In this document: positions 45,660 through 58,600 of the stretch, piece after piece | Numbering within the stretch: the first letter of the stretch is position 1 | How the letters are laid out: each line of letters begins with the position of its first letter | DNA from: Silene latifolia | Taxonomy: Eukaryota > Streptophyta > Magnoliopsida > Caryophyllales > Caryophyllaceae | Assembly (NCBI RefSeq): GCF_048544455.1 | Contig: NC_133538.1 | Location: 149,500,422-149,564,421 of the forward strand | Length of the DNA stretch: 64,000 nt | Direction of reading: 5' to 3' | The notes under the pieces: generated by a model | Seen by the model: only the letters and a program-made list of their open reading frames with translations | What the model was told of the DNA's origin: nothing | Database searches by the model: none | Translations under genes and position numbers: made by a program

Positions 45660-46030
45660 CAACGGTTTAATGCATGTAATAACGACACTTAGATTACTAT
45701 TTTCCAAATATTGGCTGAAACCTACTAGACCGCGATAATGAAAATAACGGTTTTCCACGAAAACCGTTGTTATTATAATGTGACAACGGCTACTTAACAA
45801 ACCGTTACAAAAACGTTTAACGGTTTCCAAAACCTCGTTATAAAATCTCTCTTATCAACGGTTGTTAGACATCCGTTATCAGTTTAAGAAAACGGCATTT
45901 CAAAAACCGTTACTAAATTAGCACTAGAAACGGATTGTGGTACCCGTTGTTATGTTATAGAAACGGGTTTCTTGTAACCGTTATCATTTTCAATTATGAA
46001 AGAACGGTTTTTCAATTTAACCGTTGTCAC
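45660..46030. repeat. Left subterminal repeats of the CACTA element
   Basis: Some fifteen copies of AACGGTT/AACCGTT in both orientations, often as close inverted pairs such as AACGGTTTTCC..GAAAACCGTT. Subterminal repeats of this kind bind the TNPA-type protein in En/Spm. Confidence 0.85.
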
Positions 46031-46214
46031 TATTTGATTAGATTTCTCTGTTTGACCACTACATGCAAAACTTTATAAGAACTTTAATAAATATTCAATT
46101 TGACTAATCATATTCAATTTCACCAAAATAATTCGATAAATATGTCTTCGTAATGTTTTAGGTCAAAATCTAAATTATCAATCATTTACTCTTTAATTTC
46201 TCTCAAAACAAAAT

Positions 46215-46640
46215 ATGGCTGGTGTATCGGAGCTACAATCACGTTCTCGTTATGCACAGCCTTTTACTTGCATTCTCCATAATCTTCCGGTTCATTATGA
46301 CGTGAATGGAAAGGGTTTAAACCCTAATTTTGGGTGGTTGACGCAAATGCTTCATGACTCTGGTTTCACCGCGGTTAAAAAAGTGTACCCTGTGTCTACA
46401 AACAAGCAAGGTTTTGTAGGCTTCACTTTTATCGATTTTGGCGAAGCCAACTGCCATTATAGTTTTCGTCAGGCAAGAAAATTAGGAGCTAGATTTGAGG
46501 GGAAAGATGCGGGAAAAGAGGACTTCTATTCCGATGCTAGACAAAAGGGCCCTTATTTATGGATTATGACCCGTGTTGATAATCTTCTGCTGAGACATTA
46601 CATGAGGCATCACATTCCTGCCACCGTGCCTATGTCATAG
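46215..46640 (+). CDS. XS-domain-like protein carried by the CACTA element
   Basis: A 141-residue frame starting MAGVSELQSRS in a good context (AAAATATGGCTGG). The order WLTQMLHDSGFTAVKKVYPV, NKQGFVGFTFIDFGEA, FRQARKLGARFEGKDAGKED and YLWIMTRVDNLL fits the XS domain of plant SGS3/FDM proteins (core, G-x-x-G strand, FE..GK.DF/W, LY.W..R.dD). XS domains bind double-stranded RNA with overhangs in RNA silencing. A TAG ends it at 46638-46640, and the same frame stays open for 44 more acidic residues to about 46773. No coiled coil or XH domain was found. Assignment is by pattern; alternatives are a diverged RRM-like fold. Confidence 0.55.
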   Translation: MAGVSELQSRSRYAQPFTCILHNLPVHYDVNGKGLNPNFGWLTQMLHDSGFTAVKKVYPVSTNKQGFVGFTFIDFGEANCHYSFRQARKLGARFEGKDAGKEDFYSDARQKGPYLWIMTRVDNLLLRHYMRHHIPATVPMS

Positions 46641-46773
46641 GAGAAAGAGGCCATTCCACCTGCGCTGCCTGCTGATGATGAAGAGTCGATCTACGACTTG
46701 ATCTATGCCGAAATTGGGCATGAAGACTATCCAATACTTCATCAGATTCTAATTAAGCCATTAATTATTATCT

Positions 46774-47178
46774 GACATTATGAGTTGTATTTTGATTATG
46801 CTGGTTATTTGAATTAAAGTTTAATTATTTATGTTATTTGTTACGTTTTTTATTACCCCATCCTCTGGAATTCAGAGACAATATCACCAGGAAAATTATT
46901 GTGTCCTCCGGGAGTATGGTACTCCTTACACTCAAAGGCAATCCACCAAATAAAATATTATAATGGCTAACTTTCTACTTATAATAATAAAAAAGAATAG
47001 AAACGGCATAATAAGATAATAAGAATTGGAACCGTTATAATAATAATAAGACAAAATGATAACGGTTCTTTGTTAAGCCGTTATCATATTACATATATCA
47101 ACAACGGTTATTTTAAAGTCGTTGCCATATTACACCAATTAACTACGGTGTTTCTTAAAACCGTTATAAAAACAGATC
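46774..47178. repeat. Internal non-coding segment with AACGGTT motifs
   Basis: AT-rich 3' flank of the XS-like ORF, then further AACGG/CCGTT motifs from about 47000 to 47165, like the subterminal blocks. Confidence 0.6.
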
Positions 47179-47590
47179 CACTGTGATACCTTCTGTGACG
47201 CAAGGGCTAAATTTCCGTGGCTAAATTCGTGGCGCAAGGGCTAAATTTCCGTGGCTAAATCATTTTGCCACGGAAATACCTTCTGTGACGCAAGTGGCCG
47301 TGGCAGAAAGATAGCCATGGGAAAAACAAGAACGTGGCTATTATTTAATTTTTAGCCACGGATTCTCTCGTGGCTAATAACTCTCGTGGCCAAAAAAAAT
47401 TCCTGTGGCGAAAAAATGATTCCCGTGGCAAACAATATATATGAAAATTAAATAAACAAAACGTAAAATAATTTTTTTTTCACAATGGATATTTTATTAC
47501 ATATGGAACCGTGACAATCTAGTTACTTCTTTTGCTAGTTAACTCAATTCATTTGAACATTATTTGATTTCGCCAGTCATGCATCCGTAC

Positions 47591-47680
47591 GCAACGGAGA
47601 GGCTTCCCAGGAGGTCACCCATCCAAACACTACTCTCACCTGAGCACGCTTAACCGTAGAGTTCTTTTAATGTGCTACCA
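47591..47680 (-). ncRNA. 5S-rRNA-like fragment
   Basis: On the minus strand GGTTAAGCGTGCTCAGG, GAGAGTAGTGTTTGGATGGG and TGACCTCCTGGGAAGCC match the 3' two thirds of plant 5S rRNA, including the internal promoter regions (A box around AAGCGTGC, C box around GGATGGGTGACCTCCTGGGA). The 5' third is missing or diverged. It is a derived fragment and not a 5S gene. Possible sources are a 5S-carrying TRIM (Cassandra type), a 5S-headed SINE (an A9 run follows downstream near 47475) or direct capture. Confidence 0.75.
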
Positions 47681-48093
47681 GAATTGAAAGGTAACTTTGT
47701 TGATATAATAAGCACTTTGAATCCTTTTAAGTTTATTTTTCTTCTTTCAAAATTTACCTTTAGTAATATTTAATTACAAAAATGTTACATGATTTACAAA
47801 TTTTTTAGGAAAAAACATTATTTTGGCCAAAACAATCAAATTTTCGATGTTAGCCTCCCGATTAATGATTTTGACGTCATTTTTTTTTTCTGAAGTCAGC
47901 AAAACCATTTTCTCCAAAAACTAAACTTAATCTTGTTTTCCTAACATATTTTTATTTCTTTAGTTTATTGACATTCTTATTTTCATTTCTCTTGTACCTA
48001 TTTTTTGCCTATATTTTTCTATGCAAATTCTATAGTATGACCGTCGTACCTGCTATATGAAAAATGCGACCATTCTTTTTGTAAAATAATGAG

Positions 48094-49738
48094 TGTTGAA
48101 CCATATAGATTTATATGTTTATGTTTTGATGATGTCAAGAGTACATTATATTACATATACTCGTTGCGCGTAATTGTTTGCTTAGTCTCTTCAGATTAGG
48201 CTTATTATTTGCAAAGCTTAAAGAACTGTGATGTAAGTATACAAGAACATATTGTGATCAAGCCCTCATTCACGGATCAAGATATTACAAGATAGTGAAG
48301 GAATTATTTAAGCATTCATGAGAAGATGAAGTTCATTTAAAGATTGATCAAGCTTGAATGATGAAGTAGCCTACACTCAAAGATCTCCTAAGAAGATTAG
48401 AATAGCGTAGGTGATTGTCTCGTAATGATAACATAAAAATTGATTTCTTATGTTAGTAAAGTTATAGCTTCACAACTATAACATTACTTATGTAAGAGCT
48501 CAATGTTATAGCTCTTGTACTATACTATTGAAATGCTAAGCTTATATAACGCACGACTTAAGAAGTTTTCAAATTGTTTTTGAAAAATGATTTTGTCTCT
48601 TTTGAATGTTTTAGCAAAAAGTATTTAATTAACAAAGGAAGTCCGTATTAAGCGTGGTTTTATTTTTAGCTCATAATTAGTAATTATGTTGAATCAACCT
48701 ATGAGTTAAGTCATCTTACTAATTAGGGTTTCTAATATTGCATACTCTTAAACCCTAAATCTAACCTAATATCAAGCTAGGGTTTTCACGAAAAACAAGG
48801 CATATGAGCCGTGTTGGTTTCGTGTAAGCTTAAGGATAAAAGTTGTTTATTGTTAAGATTTTATTCTCTAGAATTATCTTAACATATCTTTTATATTTAA
48901 CTTGATATGGTTATATATGATAAGAATATTTTTGTTATGGAAAATCTTATCATATCTTAAAATTTAAAGAAAAGATAATAGGAGAATAATTGATAAAATT
49001 ATCTTTTGAATATTCTCTATTATCTTCTAAGATTTTAAGGAAATAAATAACAAAGATATGATTTGTTTACATATCTGTTGTTTCGGCCTCTAGGGTTTCG
49101 TGGAAACCGTGTGCCTTGTTTCCTCCTTTGCTATAAATAATCTACTCTTTGCTACATATGAATGCAAGACCTTTGAGCATAATTTTGATTTTATTTTAAG
49201 AAGCAAAAACCGTGTTTTACAAGGAAAACCGTTTTGCTATTTTGAAAAGGTCGTGTGTCTCAAAAACTTGTGCATTCATTCTTTCGTTATCGTTATAAGA
49301 TAATAGTGCTTAATTGATTTCTTACTCGTTCATTAACGTGAACTTTTAGAAGAATCATTAGTACTTTCTTATTAGCGTAAGTTAGTCACTCGAGTATTTA
49401 GCGATACTCACTTGAGTTACAACTAGGGTTAGTTGTACGAGTTGGGTTAGTAAATTTGTAATCCGTAGAAAGGTACTAACTTTATTAATCGTAAATAGTG
49501 GACGTAGGTTTCGATTTGTGAAACTGAACCACTTCAAAAATCTGTGTGCCTCTCTTTCTCTTTCGTTTATTTGCATTGTTTTAACTCGTTAATTGGTTAA
49601 TTAGTTAAAGTTTAATCACTAAACTTTAAATAATTAATTATACACTTACAATTGAAAAGTAGGTCAAAGTTTTTAATCCTCAATTCAACCCCCCCCCCCC
49701 CCTCTCCTCTTGAGTATTTCGGATCAATAGACTCATCA
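48094..49738. mobile_element. Solo LTR (1645 bp) with target duplication ATGAG
   Basis: Begins TGTTGAACCATATAG and ends CAATAGACTCATCA. ATGAG flanks it on both sides (48089-48093, 49739-49743). There is no internal region, primer site or second LTR. A C14-like tract (49688-49702) precedes its end, as in some copia (SIRE-like) LTRs, so the superfamily is a guess. Confidence 0.8.
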
Positions 49739-50740
49739 ATGAGCACTTTTTATAACTAATAGTCTTTTTTCCTCCAAGTGGTCATTATTAACCAAAACGT
49801 AATCACTTTTTACCCAAAAAACACGAAAAAGACTGTCGTACAATGGAATCGCTTATTTTTCTAAACTGATCTCTCTTTGTTATGATTTGTCGTTTCTTTT
49901 CTCAAAAGTTTCACATTATTTACCCTTGTGACTTTAAATATTTATAATTTCTATATTTTCCCTGTGATGCGCTCATTTTCAATGAAAAAAATTCTCCATA
50001 TTGAATTTTTACATTGATCATTTTTCCAATATGTTTTTTTCTTCTTAATTGATTTGTGAGTGATCATTTTTTTTACTTTCATTTATTAGCGCCCTTATTT
50101 TATTTAATCAATTCTGTAAATTGTTGTTTATTTTTCACTCCTAAAAAAATTTTCCCAAATTGTTTTACACAAGTTAAATTTTATATCAAATTCAAATTTT
50201 TCTATAAATATCTTACAAATAAAGTTGTAAATATAATTTTGAATGAAACGGTTTGATAATATATTAATTTTAGATTTTTCTAAGATAGATGGTAAATAAC
50301 TTATTTATTTAATTTGATATGCTGTATCTTGAAATGTGATACGGTCATTTAAGATTGTTATTCAGGATTATAAAATTTTAATTAAAAAAGTAAAAGAAAT
50401 TCACGACTTTAATAAACAAAATTATATATTAAAACAAATTTCTTAAATTATCAATGTTTTAAAAAACCTACAAAACATAATTGTGATTTGTAAAAAAATC
50501 AAAAAATTTAGACGATAAACATTTCTTTGTTTACATATAAGTTTATAAAATTTTAAAATTTCTTATTAAAGTAAATAAAACTATAAAATATATTAATTAA
50601 GTCAATCAAATTGTTTCCAAAATTTTATATTTAAAAGTATTTTCATATTATTTTTATTAGATAAAATTTCATTCATATTTTGTATTTTTTTTAAAAAAGC
50701 AATTTTTAGATTTGCCTTAACATGAAAGTATATTTATTTA
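49739..50740. other. AT-rich filler of the nested CACTA-like element
   Basis: Very AT-rich (about four fifths A/T), without ORF or repeat that could be named. Confidence 0.5.
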
Positions 50741-51280
50741 AGTCGGAAAAGATACTCGCCACGGGTGCTCGTATCTCGTGGCTAAAAAAATATTTGCCAC
50801 GGAACATTTCTTGGCAAAATAAAAGTTCGCTACGGGTGTGACATAGCTCGTGGCTAAAATGATTATTTGCCATGGGTGTAGCCTAATTCGTGGCGCAAGT
50901 GACATTTTGCCACGTGAAAATTTATCCCGTGGCATAAATGTTTTTTCCAAAATAATGAATAAGTTTTTCCCGTGGCTAAGCAGAATTTAGCCACGAATTA
51001 TAAATTCCCGTGGCATAAGTCGTGGCGCAAGTGACAATTTGTTGTAGTGGCCCTATTATTATTGGTTGTTTGACCATTATTCACCTCACGCATGCATGCA
51101 CAATTACAACGGTTCTTATAAGAACCGTCTTAGATTATGTAACTCTAAAAATAAATGAAATTTCAAAGGTATTAATAATAGAATGACTGATGGTGAACAA
51201 GTCATCTTTGCCGTCGTCGCCGTCATTAATCTTTATAGCTTAAAAAAGTTAATCTCATTTTCATAGCTACTGGCTTATAT

Positions 51281-54200
51281 ATGGGTCGTACTTGGATGAT
51301 TGATGGTGAAATTGGTGATCCCATTTATAATGATGGAATTGCTGAATTTTAAAATTTCGTTAGTGAAAATTTTCATCTCCACTCATCAATCCCCTGCCCT
51401 TGTAATAGATGTGGTAATATTAGGGTTTTGCCTATCCCAGATGTCAAAATACACTTAGAAAAGAATAGTATCAGTAGAGATTATAGGCGTTGGATTTTTC
51501 ATGGAGAATTAGAGAATGAGAATGGGGAATCTGATGTAGAGGTAAATAATCATACACCTGAAGCTGCTGGTTTAGATATAGGGGATGGGGCATATTATGT
51601 GTGTGTAAACAATCGTTCACCTACACCTGAAGTTGTTTTAGGTGAGAAGTTTGCTGAAGATGATGGATTCGATGATTTTGAAGCTACAGATGATGGGAAA
51701 ATAAATGATGATGATTTAATTGAGAAGTTGAGTCAATTTGAAATGCCTTTATTTACTGGTTGTAAGAATTATACCAAATTGCCCGTGGTGGTAAAATTAT
51801 ATAACTTGAAGGGGGCAAATGGGTGTAGTGATAAGAGTTCTACAGATCTTCTAGCTTTGCTATGTGACATGCTTCCTGACGGTAATGTTCTTCCAAGTCA
51901 GACATATAAGGCTAAAAAAATGATTAGAGAATTGGGCATGAAATATGAGAAAATACATGCTTGTCCCAATGACTGCATATTGTACTGTAAAGATTATGAG
52001 AAATTTTCATATTGTCCGCGCTGCTCTGTATGGCGTTATAAGACTAAGGAAGGGATCCCAGCTAAGGTGTTGTGGTATTTTCCAATAATACCAAGATTCA
52101 TAAGGATTTATTTGAATGAAGAAGATGCAAGAATATTGACTTGGCATAATAGTGGAAGGATTGAAGATGGAAAGTTAAGACACCCAGCGGATGGTCAACT
52201 GTGGAAAGAGTTTGACACTTAATATCCTAACTTCACCAAAGAAGCAAGGAACTTGCGTCTAGCGCTCTCTACAGATGGAATGAACCCTCATGGAAACATG
52301 AGTACCCAACACAGTACTTGGCCAGTTGTGTTGGCTATCTATAATTTTTCCCCATGGGTTTGCATGAAACGGAAGTATCTAATGTTGTCTTTGTTGATAT
52401 CTGGTTCTCGACAACCTGGAAATGACATAGATGTGTATTTAGAACCACTTCTAGATGATCTGAAGATTCTGTGGGAAAGAGGGATACCAGTGTTTGATGG
52501 TTATAATAAGGAAAGTTTCAATCTGAGAGCTATGTTATTGTGTACAATAACTGACTTTCTGGTATACGACGATCTTTCTGGACATACTGTACATGGAAAA
52601 GAGGATTGCTCATTATGTGGAGGGGATGTTGAATCAGAATATTTGAAGCATTTCGCAAGCATGTGTACAGGGGAAATCGTCGATGGTTATGCCCTAATCA
52701 TCATTATCGTAAGCTTCACAAGGCGTTTAATGCGCCTGAGCAACGTAGGAGTCCTCAAATTTTGAATGGTCATAAAGTGTATGAGAAAGTGAAAGATATT
52801 GAGATAACGTATGGGAAGAACGGACCTAAGTTGTCTACTCGTGGTTATAAAAAAAACCATATTTTTTACCAAACTTCCGTACTGGCGTGACCTCCCGATT
52901 AGACATTGCCTAGATTTTATTCACATTGAAAAGAACGTTTGTGATAATATAATCAATACTCTGCTGAATGTTCTGGGAAGGATGAAAGACAACAAGGCAG
53001 CTGGGGATTCATATGGTTGAGATGGGTATTAGGCCCGAGCTGGCAGCTAAAACAAAAGGAAATCAGACTTTTTTGCCACCTGCAGCTCACACTCTTTCAA
53101 AAAAGAAGAAAAAAGAGTTTTGCGAATGCTTGCATGGTATTAAGGTTCCAGAGGGCTATTCGTCTAATATTAGAAGCCTTGTTTTGTTGCAGGACCTAAA
53201 ACTTACTGGGTTTAAAGTCATATGACTATCATACATTGATGCAACAACTACTAGCTGTGGCCGTTCGTTCCATTCTACCTCCAAAAGTTCGACATGCTAT
53301 AATTAGATTTTGCTATTTTTTCAAATCAATCAACAGTAAAGTCATTGATCCCGATAAAGCGGAAACTTTGCAGAACATCCTCGTCACCAGTCTTTGTCAG
53401 TTTGAAATGTATTTTCCTCCCTCATTTTTCACTATCATGGTTCATTTGACTGTCCACCTACTCCGAGAGGTTTTGTATCTCGGGCTAGTGTATTTAAGAT
53501 ATCAGTATCCATTCGAACGATTGATGAAAGTCTACAAGGATTACACATCTAATAGGTATCATCCAGAGGGGTGTATTACTGAGCGAGCAATTAACGATGA
53601 AGCTCTTTCGTATTGTTACGCGTACCTCTCCTTGGATGAGTTAATTAGAGCTCCTATGAATCGTCATAGTGACTGGATGAATGGAAAAGGTGTAAGGGGT
53701 CGTGTTTCCAAGGATATGTCATCTGACATGCGACATAGAGCTCATACATACGTTCTTTTTAACGATGATCATGTTAAGCCTTATAGTATGGATCACCAGA
53801 GTTACCTTAAGGGAAAACACCCTCATAAGAACGAAAGGTGGTATGCAAATGAGCATTACAAGCAATTTAGTGACTGGTTTAAGGATACTATTTACGATGA
53901 TGACAACCCAATTGATGATTGCTCAACCAGCCTATGACATCTCGCTTTCGATCTTGATGCTTGTGTAACTTTTTATAGCGGGTATGCAATAAATGGGTAC
54001 ACTTTCTACACCCGCATTCAAGATGTGGCTAGCACAATGCAAAACAGTGGAGTTTGCATAGATTCTGAGGCAATATACTTTGCTAGTTCAAAGGATAAAA
54101 ATCCTATTTTGGGTACAATGCAATATTATGGAGTTATTCAAGAGATATTGGTTTTACACTACATGAATTTTGAGATACCTCTATTTCAGTGCAACTGGGT

Positions 54201-54375
54201 TGACAACAACAATGGTGTTAGAAAGGATGATTTAGGATTCACATTAGTAAATTTTGACAAGGTTGGAAATAAGAACAATCCTTTTATATTAGCGTCACAA
54301 GCAAAACAAGTGTTTTATGTTACCGATCCTATGGATAAGAAGTGGTCAGTTGATTTCCATGTATCAACTAATTGA
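51281..54375 (+). pseudogene. CACTA TNP2-type transposase (TNPD-like), broken
   Basis: The order of domains is complete. A transposase-associated domain (MGRTWMIDG, CPCNRCGN) is followed by TNP2 with IPAKVLWYFPIIPR, LTWHNSGRIEDGKLRHPADG, DGMNPHGNMSTQHSTWPVVL, SGSRQPGNDIDVYLEPLLDD and HIEKNVCDNIINTLLN. DUF4218 comes next (SILPPKVRHAIIRFCYFF, QFEMYFPPSFFTIMVHL, 53236-53937), then DUF4216 (YYGVIQEILVLHY, WVDNNNGVRKDDLGFTLVNF, 54025-54375). TAA stops occur at 51350-51352 and 52220-52222, and frame changes near 52660, 52830, 53010 and 53225. In intact elements this protein cuts at the ends and works with the TNPA-type protein. Confidence 0.9.
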
Positions 54376-55610
54376 TGTCGCGTTGGATTTAAGTTAATTT
54401 GCGTGTAAAAACGAAAATTAAACATCCATTTACCAAGTTCAGGTTTATGGTGCTTAACACGATCCATTTATTGTTAAAATGAAATGATAAAAGGATAAAA
54501 TAATAAAATGATAAAATGTGTAAAATAGTGTTAACTCGTCAATCTTATCCACGATGCATTCGTGTTAACCTTAATCGGGATCGTCCTAGATAAGTGTCAA
54601 AGAAGTGATAGAACAGTATCAAGCATCTCATAGGGGATATGGCAATGCAAAGGGCTCTGCCCTGATTTGTAAAAGATGGAAACAGGAGACCTCTTGGGGC
54701 GAGAGCCATAGGGCGGTCCAAGGGGCATCTCCTGGATGTTTAAAAGGTTATTAAAATCGCGAAGAGACTAGCAAATCCAAAAAACGTTCCCGGCAGCCGT
54801 GAAAATATCAGCAATCCAATCAAGATATCTTACGTCATGTGTAATTATTGTCTTGCTTTTATATATCAAACTGCTATTGTAAACTTTTTCTGCTGTTGCA
54901 GCGGGCGGGTTACGGAAAAATCGTACCAAATGATGCTTTATTTCTTGGCGGTAAAATCAAACAAAATGAATTATTAAATACAACGGTTATACCTAAACCG
55001 TTGTTCAGGACATGTACAGTTATAACGGTTCAAGCTAAGCCGCTATTATCTATATAAAAATGATGCTTTATTCTTGGCGGTAAAATCAAACAAAATGAAA
55101 TATAAAATAAAACGGTTATACCTAAACCGTTGTTCTGGACCTATACAGTTATAACGGTTCAGGCCATTGTTATCTATATAAAAATGATGCTTTATTTCCT
55201 GGTGGGAAAATCAAACAAAATGAAAATATTTAAGACCATTTATTTCTAACCCGTCGTAGATAGTACTAATCAATTACGGTTTCAAACAAAACCATTGTCT
55301 GTTTGGAAACAAAATACAACAGTTTTTCTTATACCGTGTTTATTACTTTCCAATAAACAAGTTCTTGCAAGTGTTGTATTATTCACATATACATACTCTG
55401 AGCTTCCCCTCGCCCATATAATATCCTCAACCACTGAGCTTCCCCTCAACCACCAGCCTACCCCATCGTCGTCGCAGTCATCGTCATTGCTGCCGCCAGA
55501 TTAATCCGGATTCTCCTCTTTAAAGAAGTAATAAACTCTCCTCTCTAGAGATTTGTTTGTTATTATAAGTATGCATTGTTATTATTTGTTTATTAATTTC
55601 TGCTTTAGAT
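54376..55610. repeat. Inter-gene region with a ~125-bp tandem repeat
   Basis: A unit beginning TGATGCTTTATTTCTTGGCGG occurs at 54931, 55061 and about 55184, each followed by AAACGGTTATACCTAAACCG-type motifs like the subterminal repeats. The upstream part (54376-54930) is non-coding. The downstream part ends in TGCTTTAG, a likely splice acceptor for the next gene. Confidence 0.7.
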
Positions 55611-58600
55611 ATGGTCGAAAATCGGAAAAGAAACAATGGAAATGCGTCAGACGACGACTCAGGTGATGAGAATAATTTGTAACACACTGCGGGTCGAATG
55701 CGCCACAGGGTTTCCCTAGAAGCAAAAAATTCAAAGATACCTAATCCTTTACAATGGGATAAAGATACGGGGCTGCCATATGGTGAGAATTCCGGGTATT
55801 TTGCGAGTTGGATTGGTTGTTGTGTAAGACAGTATGTGCCTCTCGGTACGCTGCGTATCAGTGAACTGAGTAAAATACGGAATACCATGCTAATAAACAG
55901 AATAAAGGTATGTATATACAATAATAAATGTTTTAGCTGAAATTAAGTTACTACTTGATATGTATATTAGCCGAAACACTTGTACCAACTATGCTCATCA
56001 TATATGCGGTTAACTTACGTTGACCCCGAAAAGTATGATAAGTACCTAAAAAAAAAGACTGGGGAAGCCCTCAGATCTTGGAAGTTAAAGATTGCTGAGA
56101 ACCACCAAAAAAGAAGTATCCGTATGTCAGTCAGGACCATTGGAATAGCTATATCACTTATAGGCAGTCTAACAAGTTTAAGGTAACTTAATAATAATAA
56201 GTAAAGAAGTATACTTAGTTTAGTGTTTGGTCATGCTTACGTTTCTTGATAAAATTTATTTGATGAAGGCTATGAGTGAGAGGAACAAGGCGAACATTCC
56301 AAAGAAAAAGACCGTCTTTTACGGCTCCCGAGGTGCTTATAGATTGATTAAGACGAAACTTGTAAGTACATAATTCTTATAGTATTAGATTATTAGGTGT
56401 TTTAGTCAGATGTTATATATGTTCATAGTAATCATACATATTTTGAGAGGATATCAATGTGATGAATGAAATGTAGGCAAAGTTTGGAAAATTCAGTCGT
56501 CACGACGCTTGGGTGGAGGTCACACTCCTAATAATGGAAAGACGGATACTGAATATGATAAGGACATCAAAAAGGAAATTATAAGTTTGACTTAATATGT
56601 CGCTCCTACCACTGGTGGTCGGAGTTATATAATTGTGAGTTGTTTAATGGTTTTATGTGTATGTAGAGGATCTGTGAGAAGGAGGTACAGGAAGGAAAAT
56701 GGAAGCCTGAAGGACGTGATAACATTCTTGCTAGGGCAATCGGCAAAGCAGAGCATCCAAGTCGGGTGAGAGGGGTACCGACGCATGTTGGTATCACTAA
56801 GTATTTTGGGAAAACTACTCGAAGGATTACGAGTGGTGATGATTCCAAGAAGGTAACCGTATAAATACTATATTTGAACTAACGTAATTTATAACTATAT
56901 ATCCTGACATTAATTTCTACTACACAGCTACAGAAAATTGCCAGGTTGATGCTGAGAATGTTGAAAACTGGGGAAAAGCTATCAGAAAAAGAGTTGGATA
57001 TGGTTCAAGATTTCATAAAGGAAGCAGAGGAGGAGGAGGAGGAGGAGGTAATAATATTTATGTCTTATATACAGTGTGTTATATGATTGGAAAAATCAGT
57101 ACGTGTTATATGGACAAGTGTTAATGTACAGAAGGAAGCCAAGGATGACATGGCAAGGGAGAAGGAAATGGCAAAGGAGACTGAGGTAGGAGCCGAGGAT
57201 CGATATCAGGCAGTTGAAGAGGAAGAGGAAGCCAAGAAGGCCGTAACACAGGATAAGGTGGAGGTAGTTGATGATCAAATGTTCTTCTCAACACCAAAAA
57301 AGGTAATAGCTGCTAGTTTATAATTATTAGTATCATACACGTTTTTTACTTATGAAATTTATTAAAGGTAGTGAATGTATGTGTACTAATTGATTAAAGC
57401 TGACGTGATGGGCGATTGCAAGGTGGCTTGTCGTCTGTTCTATTTACAGGGGAAACAGAAAGTTGTTGTTGCCAGAGGATACGTGTTCAATTACGACCGG
57501 CTTCAGCAAGTTAAGGTTCATGGTATACCCCTTCGTGACAAATGCAGGAAAGTGGAAGTATTCCAATTATATAAAGACGAGTATGGGGAAGTAAAAGTAC
57601 CATTTCCTAATGAGGAGGTCACTTATTTGAAAGAAGCCCTATGCTCTTATGTGCAATGGCCTGACAACCTCATCAATGTTGCCATCCCCGAGGTACCTAT
57701 ATGAAGACGTTAATTATTACTTGTTCTTTAAATATATTAGGGTACGAATATTAACATATCGTAAATACTTTAATATTTACATTTGCAGAAGTTAAGCAAA
57801 GCCATAATGGCAGCTAAAGCAATTACTACTACGTCAATGAAATTTGTTGCAGTCAAGCCTGCTTATGATTCTTATTATGAATAGTGTGAATATAAGAAAA
57901 AAATGAAAACTACCTGACTGTAAAGAGGTCACCTAGAGGGGATGAAATCATGACTAACATTGAAAAGGAAATATGGGCGCAGCTGATATAGCCGTACTGG
58001 ACCCGAAGCAACTGATGGAATTTGTCGACCTTGACAATTTAGATGTTGTTCACATTTTGATTTGGATGAAGTAAGTTTTATTAATAAAACTATTTAGTCA
58101 TTTCCATTTACGAATAATGATGTTTGTTTAAATTATCAATTACAATAACAATCTTCGTTCCATGTGGCGTAATAGGTACCTCAATAATCAGTTCGTTGAG
58201 TTAAAGGTCCCAATTCACACCTACGGATTCTTGAGTCCCAAGGCATTCTCTCTACACGGAATTTCATACGAAGAACAAATCAATAGTATCGGTTGATGTC
58301 GTAAAAAAAAACTATGGCTTGCCCCCTACAATGAGAATATGTATGTATAGTACGTGATTATTGTAATGAATCACGGTTTTATAAATTTATTATTAACATG
58401 CTTAAATGCGTGTAAATGAACTAACAGTTCAATACCCCAAATTGAATAGGAAGCATTGGGTGCTATTGGCAATCCAAGTGGAAACAAAAATAGTGTACTG
58501 GATTGACTCTCGCGAAGGCAAACCCTCTGACAGTTGTGTAAGGATGATAACTGAGTAAGTTTACAACCTTCAATAATGTCATTTGTTATTGTATGACTTG

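Larger units (their letters stand above)
47179..51049. mobile_element. Nested non-autonomous CACTA-like element
   Basis: The right end reads TTTGTTGTAGTG, that is CACTACAACAAA inverted, a standard CACTA end. GTGGCTAAAT / GCCACGG motifs crowd both flanks (47200-47420 and 50755-51035). The left end is less clear (CACTGTGATACC at 47179), and no 3-bp duplication could be matched (ATC versus GCC), so the left terminus may be damaged. No transposase gene was found inside. Confidence 0.6.
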
